Source of the DNA: Candidatus Campbelliibacteriota bacterium
GTDB lineage: Bacteria > Patescibacteriota > Minisyncoccia > Phycocordibacterales > CSBR16-193
NCBI GenBank assembly: GCA_007129455.1
Contig: SKVL01000005.1
Location: forward strand, 1-20,716
DNA length: 20,716 nt
Reading direction: 5' to 3'
A program made the position numbers and the translations under genes. Positions 7,648 through 13,791 of the stretch are shown piece after piece (positions within the stretch are counted from its first letter, which is position 1; the number at the start of each line of letters is the position of its first letter). Below the pieces are notes generated by a model. The model was not told where the DNA came from and searched no databases. It saw only the letters and a program-made list of their open reading frames with translations.

Positions 7648-8996
7648 TGAAAAAAATCATAAAAACAAGGTTCGCACCGTCACCAACCGGTGTTTTGCAT
7701 ATCGGGAGTGTGCGCACGGCCCTCTTTAATTTTCTCTATGCCAAAAAACATGGCGGAGAGTTCATTCTGCGTATCGAAGACACCGACAGAGAGCGCTCCA
7801 AACCCGAGTTTGAAACAGTGATCCAAGAATCTCTTTCTTGGCTCAGCATGGAGTGGAACTCTTTTCACCGGCAATCCGACAGAACCGAGATATACCAAGA
7901 AGCGATACGAGAGTTGCTTGAGAACAAAAAAGCTTATATATCAAAAGAAGAAAGAGAAGGCGGGAGAAAGGAGGTCATTCGTTTTAGTAATCCGAACAAG
8001 ATCATTAAATTCAAAGATACCATACGCGGAGAGATAAATTTTGACACTTCCGAGTTGGGAGACTTCGTTATAGCCAAAAGCGAAAGCGAACCCTTATATC
8101 ACTTAACCGTCGTTGTCGATGACTTTAAAATGGAAATCACCGATGTCATAAGGGCCGAAGAACACATATCAAACACCCCCAGACAGATCCTTATACTGGA
8201 GGCCTTGAACTACCCTCGGCCCAACTATGCCCACATACCCTTGATCTTGGCTCCTGACAGATCAAAACTCTCCAAACGTCATGGCGCAGTGTCCGTCATG
8301 GAGTACAAAGAAAAAGGATATCTACCGGAGGCGATGTTGAACTATCTGGCACTTTTGGGGTGGAACCCCGGCACGGATCGGGAAATATTCAGAATCAACG
8401 AACTCATCGAGGCTTTCTCTTTGGAAAACGTCCAAAAGGGAGGTTCCATTTTTGATGAAGAGAAACTTCGCTGGATTAATAAAAATCACTTGGAGAAATT
8501 CGTACCGAAAGAAGAGCAGTACGAAAATTTCAAAGAAAGATTCCTGAAGTCACCAATCTGTGAAAAGCATCAATGGTGTTTCTCCGATCTATACCTCCAT
8601 TCCATCTGGATGGTATTCAAAGAAAGAATAAGTGTCTATGAAGATATAGACATCCTTCTGGAAAATCGAGAGTTCGATTATTTTTTTGATAAGCCGGAAT
8701 ATGAAGCGACGAAGCTTTTATGGAAAGACCAGAAAAAGAAAGACGCCTCAAAACATTTGGAGAAATTAATTGAAAAAATAAACCAGATGGATGAACTGTC
8801 CTATGAGCATGACACGATTAAAGACGCCATATGGGATTACGCAACCGAGAAAGGTCGCGGCGAGGTTCTCTGGCCGATGCGTTACGCTCTCTCCGGAAGA
8901 GACAGATCCCCCGATCCCTTTGTTCTGTCTTCGGTTTTGGGTAAAGAAGAGACCCTGGGAAGGCTCAAAAACGCCTCAGAAGCCTTACAAAATTAA
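7647..8996 (+). CDS. gltX: Glutamyl-tRNA synthetase
   Basis: This class I aminoacyl-tRNA synthetase charges tRNA-Glu. The 449-aa protein has FAPSPTGVLHIGS at 9-21 containing the HIGH-type motif HIGS, RIEDTDRERS near 42-51, and KLSKRHG near 206-212 (the KMSKS-type loop). The C-terminal anticodon-binding region ends with LWPMRYALSGRDRSPDPF, a conserved bacterial tail. It is slightly shorter than typical enzymes (about 470 aa). Whether it also mis-charges tRNA-Gln (non-discriminating form) cannot be told by eye. It is the seventh gene of the operon and overlaps murG by one base. Confidence 0.95.
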   Translation: MKKIIKTRFAPSPTGVLHIGSVRTALFNFLYAKKHGGEFILRIEDTDRERSKPEFETVIQESLSWLSMEWNSFHRQSDRTEIYQEAIRELLENKKAYISKEEREGGRKEVIRFSNPNKIIKFKDTIRGEINFDTSELGDFVIAKSESEPLYHLTVVVDDFKMEITDVIRAEEHISNTPRQILILEALNYPRPNYAHIPLILAPDRSKLSKRHGAVSVMEYKEKGYLPEAMLNYLALLGWNPGTDREIFRINELIEAFSLENVQKGGSIFDEEKLRWINKNHLEKFVPKEEQYENFKERFLKSPICEKHQWCFSDLYLHSIWMVFKERISVYEDIDILLENREFDYFFDKPEYEATKLLWKDQKKKDASKHLEKLIEKINQMDELSYEHDTIKDAIWDYATEKGRGEVLWPMRYALSGRDRSPDPFVLSSVLGKEETLGRLKNASEALQN

Positions 8997-9028
8997 AAAC
9001 AGGTACTTTGGTACCTCGAAAGATTAAA

Positions 9029-9256
9029 ATGGACAAAAAAGAGCAAAAAAGTCCCCATAAAAAAGGTTTCATAAGGATTGGAACCATCATAGCCATAGTT
9101 TTGGTCTTTGTGGCGCTCAGACTTTTTTGGGGGATAGATATCGGCGAAGTGGCCGAAGCTGTGATACGAAAGGCTAATGCATTTACATATAAATTAATAT
9201 TAGAAGCACAGGAACTATTTTCTTTACTGACAACCAAGTTAAAAAACTTTTTTTGA
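9029..9256 (+). CDS. Small single-pass membrane protein, 75 aa
   Basis: I do not recognise a family. A basic cytoplasmic head (K-rich, residues 1-16) is followed by one hydrophobic segment at about 17-34 and a C-terminal amphipathic, mostly helical tail. I chose the ATG at 9029; a TTG at 9008 is in frame but adds only seven residues. It follows gltX by 32 nt with no terminator in between, so it is likely the last gene of the scpA-gltX operon. The topology would be N-in, C-out. Its function is unknown. Confidence 0.6.
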   Translation: MDKKEQKSPHKKGFIRIGTIIAIVLVFVALRLFWGIDIGEVAEAVIRKANAFTYKLILEAQELFSLLTTKLKNFF

Positions 9257-9300
9257 TAAAAAACCTAACGATATATAATTCATCTGCCCGATTTTATAAT
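9252..9300 (+). promoter_or_regulatory. Possible promoter for a short RNA
   Basis: TTGATA near 9253 lies about 15 nt before a first TATAAT (within TATATAAT near 9280). A second TATAAT occurs at about 9295-9300, just ahead of the G-rich structured segment. The spacing is short, so confidence is low. Confidence 0.3.
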
Positions 9301-9303
9301 ATA

Positions 9304-9446
9304 GCGGGGGAGTGGTGAAATCGTCGGTATTGAGGCCTCCCTTGCTTAGTGTCGCAAAAGATATATTGTGCGACGTATAATGAATCTTTTCCAGAAACTA
9401 AACAAACCCTCGCCCACTAAGGGCGAGGGTTCGTTATTAATTTTTT
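9304..9446 (+). ncRNA. Candidate small structured RNA ending in a terminator
   Basis: This is an inferred RNA of roughly 130-140 nt. A 9-bp stem forms between 9304-9312 and 9337-9345 (seven Watson-Crick pairs and two G-U). A second hairpin pairs GTCGCA (9351-9356) with TGCGAC (9369-9374). The 5' GCGGGGG could also pair with CCCTCGC (9407-9413) inside the terminator stem, which would be mutually exclusive with termination. It does not fold as a tRNA, tmRNA, SRP RNA or RNase P RNA by eye. It may simply be the 3' UTR of the operon. Confidence 0.3.
9405..9446 (+). terminator. Bidirectional intrinsic terminator
   Basis: A perfect 11-bp stem (9405-9415 with 9421-9431), 5-nt loop, and a T-rich tail on the plus side. 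On the minus side the stem is followed by TTTGTTTAGTTT. It sits between the end of the plus-strand operon and the convergent lysozyme-like gene, and can serve both. Confidence 0.8.
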
Positions 9447-9468
9447 CTATTCGAGAATATCTTTTGAT

Positions 9469-10061
9469 CTACCTCTGAGCTATCTCTCTATGCTGACCCC
9501 AGCAAGCTCCGGAAGCCAACCAAGGAGTCGTTCCTTGTTTTTCATAGAGATACATTGCGTACGCCAGATTTCCTTCCCGACTGAATATATCCAATCCGAG
9601 CTGATCGGCTCGATCACCATGATAGAACTTGTTGATCTGCATAACACCGACATCGGACCGATTGACAAATCCCCTCAAGACCGATCCGTCACTGTTATAG
9701 TGGCGGAATCCCGATTCACACCGAGCTATCTCAACCATTATGGGAACTCCTGAAAAGAAATCTCGTACGTGCTCTTCGGTTGTCAATTTTCTCTCTCTCT
9801 TCGCTTCAACAACTGATTCGGTTCCTTCGGACTCCTTATTGTTTTCCTGACTTTCATACAATTCTTCAATGTCACAGACAGGAAGATTTTGCTCTTCAGC
9901 AACTTTCTCACCGAGTTGAATATAAGGAGTACCTATCGTAATACTTGTAAGGAAACCGACAATTACGGAAATTAAAATAAGCCTAAACTTATCTGGTAAA
10001 GTTCGCGTCTCTGTATTCTTTCCTTGGGTATTTCGCGAACGGCTTTCGTCTCACCTCTCAT
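9469..10061 (-). CDS. Lysozyme-like transglycosylase, membrane-anchored; 5' end apparently frameshifted
   Basis: The C-terminal domain (9469-9780) carries the SLT/C-type lysozyme-like signature common in CPR genomes: IARCESGFRHY with the catalytic Glu, VLRG, DVGVMQIN, and GNLAYAMYLYEKQGT. It probably cleaves the glycan backbone outside the membrane. The same frame stays open upstream to a stop at 10051-10053. It encodes a TM segment (about 9920-9985, FRLILISVIVGFL) and an acidic linker. That extension has no ATG or GTG; the only TTG (9861) would remove the TM. The best start, ATG at 10061 with a GAGGAG SD and a promoter, is in another frame that stops at about 9972. A -1 frame change would join them. 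This could be an indel error, a decayed start, a rare start codon or real frameshifting. Confidence 0.7.
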
Positions 10062-10143
10062 TCTCCTCTATTCGACCCGATAAATTTCTAATTGCTTTTA
10101 ACGGAGAACAGTGGTGACGAAATCATCCATGTCATTGGCGAAA

Positions 10144-10172
10144 ATAGTAGCACCGGAGAGCGGCGAAGTCAA
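10144..10172 (-). promoter_or_regulatory. Promoter of the lysozyme-like gene
   Basis: On the minus strand TTGACT (10167-10172), 17-bp spacer, TACTAT (10144-10149). The predicted leader is about 75 nt and leads to the SD-ATG at 10061. Confidence 0.45.
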
Positions 10173-10191
10173 TAGAAAAACATCAAATTAA

Positions 10192-10282
10192 GGTCTGCTG
10201 GAAGGCACTAATGGCTTAAAAAAGGGCTTTTTTAAGCCATTAAACATAAAAAACGCCTTTTTTCCAATATCCCCAACAGACC
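10192..10282 (-). ncRNA. Nested long hairpin element, 91 nt
   Basis: Three nested inverted repeats share one axis. The outer 10-bp arms are 10192-10201 and 10273-10282. A middle 5-bp arm (GCCTT with AAGGC) follows. The inner 14-bp perfect hairpin is at 10210-10241 with a 4-nt loop. The outer arms have a C-A mismatch if transcribed from the plus strand but a G-U wobble if transcribed from the minus strand, which favours a minus-strand RNA. It lies downstream of the 10405-11082 gene, so it may be a 3' UTR, a terminator or an independent small RNA. A MITE-like palindrome is the alternative. Confidence 0.45.
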
Positions 10283-10404
10283 CTCCCCTCCTCCAACCAC
10301 GACAGTTTGGAAGGCCCCATGAGAACCAAAAGGGCCCATGTGAACATCAGTCGCCTTACCCTCCTTTGTTTGCCATCCGTAGGAGGGGTCGTCATATTTT
10401 TCTT

Positions 10405-11082
10405 TCACTCACCTTTCCAAACCTTATCTAAAGTATCCAAAACATCCGGGCTCAATTGAAACTCCACCCCTGAACCCCTCTTCTTCAAAACCTTGGAAAG
10501 AGAAGCGGGCTCAATGATCCCATGAATCCTGAAAGCGTCTCCCCTACTGGACCTCTCGTCCTTTCTGGTTTTCTCTCCAACCAGAATATGATCGATCGTT
10601 ACACCGCCACCAAAAAAATCCCCGAGAGCCTCGGCCTTCTTACGAGTCAAGCTGTCCAAAATCTCCCCTCCTCTTTCGGCGTTTTGATATTTGTCGCTGT
10701 AAACTCCGATCACCGAAAGCCTCCCGGGACCCACAACAATGGCGTCAAAAGTATAACCCGCCAAAGTCAGGTTTTGAAAAACACGGTACTCTTCCGACAG
10801 CTCCATCAAGCTTCGGAAAAGATCGCTCTCGGCTGAAGAAGAAGGGCTCGGCGCCCTCCGAGAAAAGAATCTTCTTCCTTCATTGAATATCCAAAGCGCC
10901 GGAGCCGCAACCGCCAAAGCCACCATGATAACCGAGAAAAAATAAACTGGATCGTCAATCACTTCCTGAAAATTGGAAAAAAATTGACGGGAGAATATAT
11001 AGATCACCAAAAAGAAAAACAAAAGACTTACTCCCCAGCGACCTTCTCCCAAGACCGTGTGTCTGTTTGCATCCTTTGACAT
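10405..11082 (-). CDS. Membrane protein with a degenerate NERD-like domain
   Basis: This 225-aa protein starts best at the ATG at 11082; an upstream in-frame start at 11133 would run into the preceding gene. Two TM segments at about 17-31 and 46-65 are followed by a Ser/Pro-rich linker (78-84) and a soluble C-terminal domain. The stretch YRVFQNLTLAGYTFDAIVVG (99-118) and the VIGV that follows resemble the core of nuclease-related (NERD) domains, including the Asp of the ID motif. The NERD E-x-K triad position reads G-V-Y, so nuclease activity is unlikely if the homology holds. That is my inference. It follows the 11099-11608 gene by 16 nt, so the two probably form an operon. Confidence 0.6.
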   Translation of the reverse strand: MSKDANRHTVLGEGRWGVSLLFFFLVIYIFSRQFFSNFQEVIDDPVYFFSVIMVALAVAAPALWIFNEGRRFFSRRAPSPSSSAESDLFRSLMELSEEYRVFQNLTLAGYTFDAIVVGPGRLSVIGVYSDKYQNAERGGEILDSLTRKKAEALGDFFGGGVTIDHILVGEKTRKDERSSRGDAFRIHGIIEPASLSKVLKKRGSGVEFQLSPDVLDTLDKVWKGE

Positions 11083-11098
11083 AGATAAAATGATTCGA

Positions 11099-11608
11099 CT
11101 AATTTTTAGGAAGAGGTACCCCTTGTTTGTCAAAAGTTCTCAAAAGCACATCTATCGCCATCCTTGAGACATGCCGATAATCTTCCCCTTCATCTTTTCT
11201 GACACTTAAGCTTATGACATAAAGTCCCTCTCCGGTAATCTTAAAACCTTTAATTTTTGAACGGTTACGTCTTTTCTTTCGCCCTTCCTTAAGGTAGATG
11301 TTATATGAAAAACGAAACAATGCATTTCCCTGAGCATCTGATATTTCAGTCTTCGCTTCCAAACTCAAGGGCTCAAAACCGGACTTGGACCACATGCTGA
11401 TTATCTCGAACTCGGCTGGAATGATAAAGTCTTTTTTCTCACTTTCTCCCTCTTGAGTTTGCAGATGCTTTTCAAAATGATCCCTGTTCACGACCAGTCG
11501 GTCAACGATATTAAAAAGAGACAGCATCCCGGTGTCTTTATCAATGGAGCTGGAACGGCACATCAGTGTCCAGTCATGAACCAGTCCCGTTTTTTTATCT
11601 ACTTCCAT
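11099..11608 (-). CDS. Hypothetical cytoplasmic protein, 169 aa
   Basis: I cannot name a family with confidence. There is no signal peptide or TM segment. The N-terminal region (WTLMCRSSSIDKDTGMLSLF) and alternating hydrophobic pattern suggest a beta-sandwich, loosely reminiscent of DUF6941-type proteins. A basic patch (KEGRKKRRNRSKIK) at about residues 107-120 could contact nucleic acid or be a loop. The gene follows the tRNA-Pro pair by 32 nt with no terminator in between, so it may be co-transcribed with them, and it precedes the NERD-like membrane protein. No SD is evident. Confidence 0.6.
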   Translation of the reverse strand: MEVDKKTGLVHDWTLMCRSSSIDKDTGMLSLFNIVDRLVVNRDHFEKHLQTQEGESEKKDFIIPAEFEIISMWSKSGFEPLSLEAKTEISDAQGNALFRFSYNIYLKEGRKKRRNRSKIKGFKITGEGLYVISLSVRKDEGEDYRHVSRMAIDVLLRTFDKQGVPLPKN

Positions 11609-11640
11609 ATTCCATACAATAACATATTAACTCTTCTTTG

Positions 11641-11711
11641 TCGGGACGCCGGGAATTGAACCCGGACCACACCCACCCGAAGGGTGCATACTACCGTTAT
11701 AATACGTCCCG
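11641..11711 (-). tRNA. tRNA-Pro(CGG)
   Basis: A full cloverleaf can be drawn. Acceptor stem CGGGACG/CGTCCCG, discriminator A, anticodon stem CACCC/GGGTG with loop TTCGGGT (anticodon CGG, codon CCG), and T arm CCGGG-TTCAATT-CCCGG. The C1-G72 pair and A73 are proline-type identity features. The D stem is weak. CCA is not encoded: the next bases are CAA. Confidence 0.9.
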
Positions 11712-11763
11712 AATTTGTGTAGCCAATCTATCCTTCCACACCACATTATAAAAGTTATCTCTG

Positions 11764-11834
11764 TCGGGCTGCCGGGAATCGAACCCGAGCCTTACCCACC
11801 CCATGGGCATATACTACCACTATACTACAGCCCG
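11764..11834 (-). tRNA. tRNA-Pro(GGG)
   Basis: Acceptor stem CGGGCTG/CAGCCCG, discriminator A, anticodon stem TGCCC/GGGTA with loop ATGGGGT (anticodon GGG, codon CCC), and T arm TCGGG-TTCGATT-CCCGG with one wobble. C1-G72 and A73 fit proline. CCA is not encoded. It is 52 nt upstream of tRNA-Pro(CGG) and is the first transcribed of the pair. Confidence 0.9.
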
Positions 11835-11871
11835 ATAACGGAAATTTAAACGAATCCGCCACGTGAGAAAC

Positions 11872-11900
11872 ATTGTATCCCTTTTTAAAAAGCTTTTCAA
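11872..11900 (-). promoter_or_regulatory. Promoter of the tRNA-Pro pair
   Basis: On the minus strand TTGAAA (11895-11900), 17-bp spacer, TACAAT (11872-11877), about 38 nt upstream of the first tRNA. Confidence 0.7.
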
Positions 11901-11902
11901 TG

Positions 11903-11940
11903 GAAAATAAAGCACGCTCCTTACGGAGCGTGCATAAAAA
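11903..11940 (-). terminator. Terminator of the 60-aa ORF
   Basis: GCACGCTCC-GTAA-GGAGCGTGC, a perfect 9-bp stem (11912-11920 with 11925-11933), followed on the minus strand by TTTATTTTCC. An A-run on the other side makes it potentially bidirectional. It insulates the tRNA promoter. Confidence 0.85.
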
Positions 11941-11942
11941 AC

Positions 11943-12125
11943 CTACCTAAGAGGCAACCAAACAAAACCACCTATCCGACAGTCTTCGATATCAAAATCT
12001 TTCTTGGATCCTCTGTTGAAGAAAATTCTGCAATACTTTTCGTCTTTTTGGATACTGGGTTCAGTTTTACTTGAACTGCGCCTCGGGTCAAAGAGCCTAC
12101 CACGCTTTTTGCTCCTTCCAGCCAT
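11943..12125 (-). CDS. Small basic hypothetical protein, 60 aa
   Basis: I do not recognise a family. The N-terminal half is strongly basic (RSKKRGR, RRSSSK) and probably disordered; the C-terminal half has an F-F/C-rich hydrophobic core. It is well supported as a gene: AAGGAGG lies 5 nt before the ATG and a strong terminator follows the stop. It is flanked by terminators on both sides, so it is its own unit. Nucleic-acid binding is possible from the charge, but that is a guess. Confidence 0.65.
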   Translation of the reverse strand: MAGRSKKRGRLFDPRRSSSKTEPSIQKDEKYCRIFFNRGSKKDFDIEDCRIGGFVWLPLR

Positions 12126-12201
12126 TTAAACCTCCTTTTTAAAATTAATGGTCGGAATAACTACTTTAAAAATTAGCATATCTTTATTAATCTGACCAGC
12201 C

Positions 12202-12236
12202 GTAAAAATTAGCGCCCCTTTATAAAAAGGGGCGCT
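12202..12236 (-). terminator. Terminator of the HNH-like gene
   Basis: An 11-bp stem (12211-12221 with 12226-12236) with a 4-nt loop is followed on the minus strand by AATTTTTAC. It lies 24 nt after the stop of the gene at 12260. Confidence 0.8.
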
Positions 12237-12259
12237 TTCGGTTTAAGGGAGTAAAAAAG

Positions 12260-12991
12260 CTAGTTATAAGAAAATGGTTTCAATGTTGTGAACTCGGAGT
12301 TGACTCTGTTCAGATTCCTTAAAAGAACCAGGTAGTTCTTAAGGAAATAAACCTCGCCGTCCCAGAAATAATTAACCAATAGGTCCAAGATTTCTTCGGG
12401 AGTTCTATCCATAAAAAGCCCTTCACGGTACCCGTCTCGCATACGTGTATTGACCCTGACAATGTTTTCTTCCATCCCTGCCCCTCCTCGGCTTAAGGGA
12501 ACGATACGATGAATGCCGTTAATGGGCAGACCAATCTGATTTTCAAATCTTTTTTGATAGTTTCTGTTTTTCCAATATATTCCATACCTTCCATTGCCGT
12601 TGATGCTCTGCTGAACGCTGTCGGAGTTAAATAAAAGAAACTTTTTTACATACACAATCTTTCCTCCCCAAAAATAGTACACCAAGAGGTCTAAGATTTC
12701 CTCGGGAACACGGTTTAAAAAAAGCATATGAAATCTGTTGTGAAATTTCCTGTTGATGCGAACTTTATTGAAGCTCAAATGCCTCATCTTCACGGACGCT
12801 CTTGAGGAAGGGACGATGTGGTGCTCACTGTCTCGGGGTTGATTGACCTGTTCAAAATAGATCCTCCTTCTGACTTCATTTTCATCAGATGGTGAACCGG
12901 AGTCGTTTCCATTATTCCTTGAAGAATCTTTCTTTAAAAAGTCATCTTCTTGTTCAAAGAACCTACAGAGGTTCTTGCTTATATCTCTCAT
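12260..12991 (-). CDS. Protein with two tandem degenerate HNH-like repeats
   Basis: The 243-aa protein contains two copies of a roughly 67-residue unit, at about 57-123 and 160-226. Each unit has H-x-IVP-x-SR, then a conserved Asn, then a P-EEILDLLV-YFW-G segment and a hydrophobic end. Copy 1 keeps H57, H58, N75, H84 and H88, which resembles an HNH-type metal site. Copy 2 keeps H161 and N176 but has lost the later histidines (DGYREGLF), so it is probably inactive or structural. The N-terminus (11-40) is charged and low-complexity. Single-copy relatives of this unit are, from memory, common in CPR genomes. A strong SD (AAGGAGG) precedes the ATG by 5 nt. Nuclease activity is unproven. Confidence 0.65.
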   Translation of the reverse strand: MRDISKNLCRFFEQEDDFLKKDSSRNNGNDSGSPSDENEVRRRIYFEQVNQPRDSEHHIVPSSRASVKMRHLSFNKVRINRKFHNRFHMLFLNRVPEEILDLLVYYFWGGKIVYVKKFLLFNSDSVQQSINGNGRYGIYWKNRNYQKRFENQIGLPINGIHRIVPLSRGGAGMEENIVRVNTRMRDGYREGLFMDRTPEEILDLLVNYFWDGEVYFLKNYLVLLRNLNRVNSEFTTLKPFSYN

Positions 12992-13025
12992 TTTTACCTC
13001 CTTTTTTCAATGTACTGATCCTTAA

Positions 13026-13054
13026 AATATATCACGCGTCTTTCGTTTTCAAAA
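13026..13054 (-). promoter_or_regulatory. Promoter of the HNH-like gene
   Basis: On the minus strand an extended -10 TGA-TATATT (TATATT at 13026-13031) with a weak TTTTGA 17 bp upstream (13049-13054). It lies about 35 nt before the ATG. Confidence 0.45.
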
Positions 13055-13066
13055 ATCCGACTATCA

Positions 13067-13094
13067 ACAAAAAACCAAACCGTTTCGGGCTTGG
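13067..13094 (-). terminator. Terminator of the exonuclease gene
   Basis: On the minus strand CCAAGCC-CGAAAC-GGTTTGG (7 bp, one G-U) is followed by TTTTTTGTT. It lies 34 nt after the exonuclease stop. Confidence 0.7.
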
Positions 13095-13128
13095 AAAGTT
13101 AAAAGATATTACATCGACCTGAAAATCC

Positions 13129-13719
13129 TCAACCAACCCAAGGTATCGACCGGTCTTTGAAAACATCGAATAAGGGACTATTGAAAAACAGACGGTGTAT
13201 CGCTTCCGCTTCCCATATTGCACCATTTAAGGCGTGGTGCGGACGCGGTTCTTCCGGTATTCCCACATAGTTCATTATCATGTTCGAGTCAATATCACTT
13301 CTGCGATTGTGGGTCGGGGGTTCAATGCCCCCTGTTACCATGTGATAAAACGCGATCGAGTGTAAATCCACGATCCTATGAGCAAAAGATATATCAATTC
13401 CGTTTCTTCTACAGCCGGCAATCAAAAAAGAGAGGTCGAAGTGGGCGTTCTGACCGGCCAAAGTGTGGTCCCGAGCCTCGTTGAACCAAGAGCGAAACTT
13501 GTACAACAGTTCCTCTTCGCTTTGCTTTTCAATGTCCGTTACCTCCTCATAAGTAAAGCCATTGACCTCCAAAGCCTCTTCCATAATGCGTGCGCCTTCC
13601 CACAATCGGCACTCGCCGTAAAACTGTCTTTCGGGATTTAAAAAATCCACGGCACCTATACTTAAGATCCCATGAACACGACTGTCTGTTCCGGAGGCTT
13701 CAATATCTATAATCAACAT
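13129..13719 (-). CDS. 3'-5' exonuclease, DEDDh (DnaQ-like) family
   Basis: This 196-aa protein has the RNase H-like exonuclease fold. Exo I is IDIEASG with D5 and E7. Exo II is AGQNAHFDLSFL with D95. Exo III is PHHALNGAIWEAEAI, with His at 161-162; the position of the last metal-binding Asp is Gly166 and E170 follows four residues later. It may be a proofreading-like, RNase T-like or general DNA/RNA exonuclease; no polymerase subunit is nearby. The ATG is preceded by TAAAAT with only 6 nt between, suggesting a leaderless mRNA. Its own terminator follows. Family assignment is firm; activity is less sure because of the altered Exo III motif. Confidence 0.85.
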   Translation of the reverse strand: MLIIDIEASGTDSRVHGILSIGAVDFLNPERQFYGECRLWEGARIMEEALEVNGFTYEEVTDIEKQSEEELLYKFRSWFNEARDHTLAGQNAHFDLSFLIAGCRRNGIDISFAHRIVDLHSIAFYHMVTGGIEPPTHNRRSDIDSNMIMNYVGIPEEPRPHHALNGAIWEAEAIHRLFFNSPLFDVFKDRSIPWVG

Positions 13720-13725
13720 AAATTG

Positions 13726-13731
13726 ATTTTA
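13726..13731 (-). promoter_or_regulatory. Possible -10 element of the exonuclease gene (leaderless)
   Basis: TAAAAT on the minus strand, then 6 nt, then ATG at 13719. No good -35 is visible. Confidence 0.35.
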
Positions 13732-13791
13732 ACACAATGTTTTTTTGTTCACCTTCTAAAATCGTGGATAAAAAAGCAGGGAGCCGTATTA

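Larger units (their letters stand above)
10062..10404. other. Gene-free, structure-rich intergenic region
   Basis: This 343-nt region has no convincing ORF. From left to right it holds the lysozyme-gene leader and promoter, the nested hairpin at 10192-10282, a pyrimidine-rich stretch (CCCTCCCCTCCTCC near 10281-10295), GGCCC/GGGCC inverted repeats near 10313-10336, and a 7-bp hairpin (10359-10365 with 10381-10387) just after the stop of the next gene. Confidence 0.5.

Noticed and set aside
9304..9418. tRNA-Leu-like gene starting GCGGGGG with a matching 3' CCCTCGC
   Set aside because: The ends pair over 7 bp and a TTGAGGC anticodon-like loop is present, but no anticodon stem or T arm can be drawn and the 3' arm is better explained as a terminator.
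10108..10137. Sequence similar to 9311-9332 (shared GTGGTGA and AATC words)
   Set aside because: The match needs several gaps and is short; likely chance.
10062..10404. RNase P RNA, tmRNA or SRP RNA
   Set aside because: None of the conserved core motifs of these RNAs is visible on either strand.
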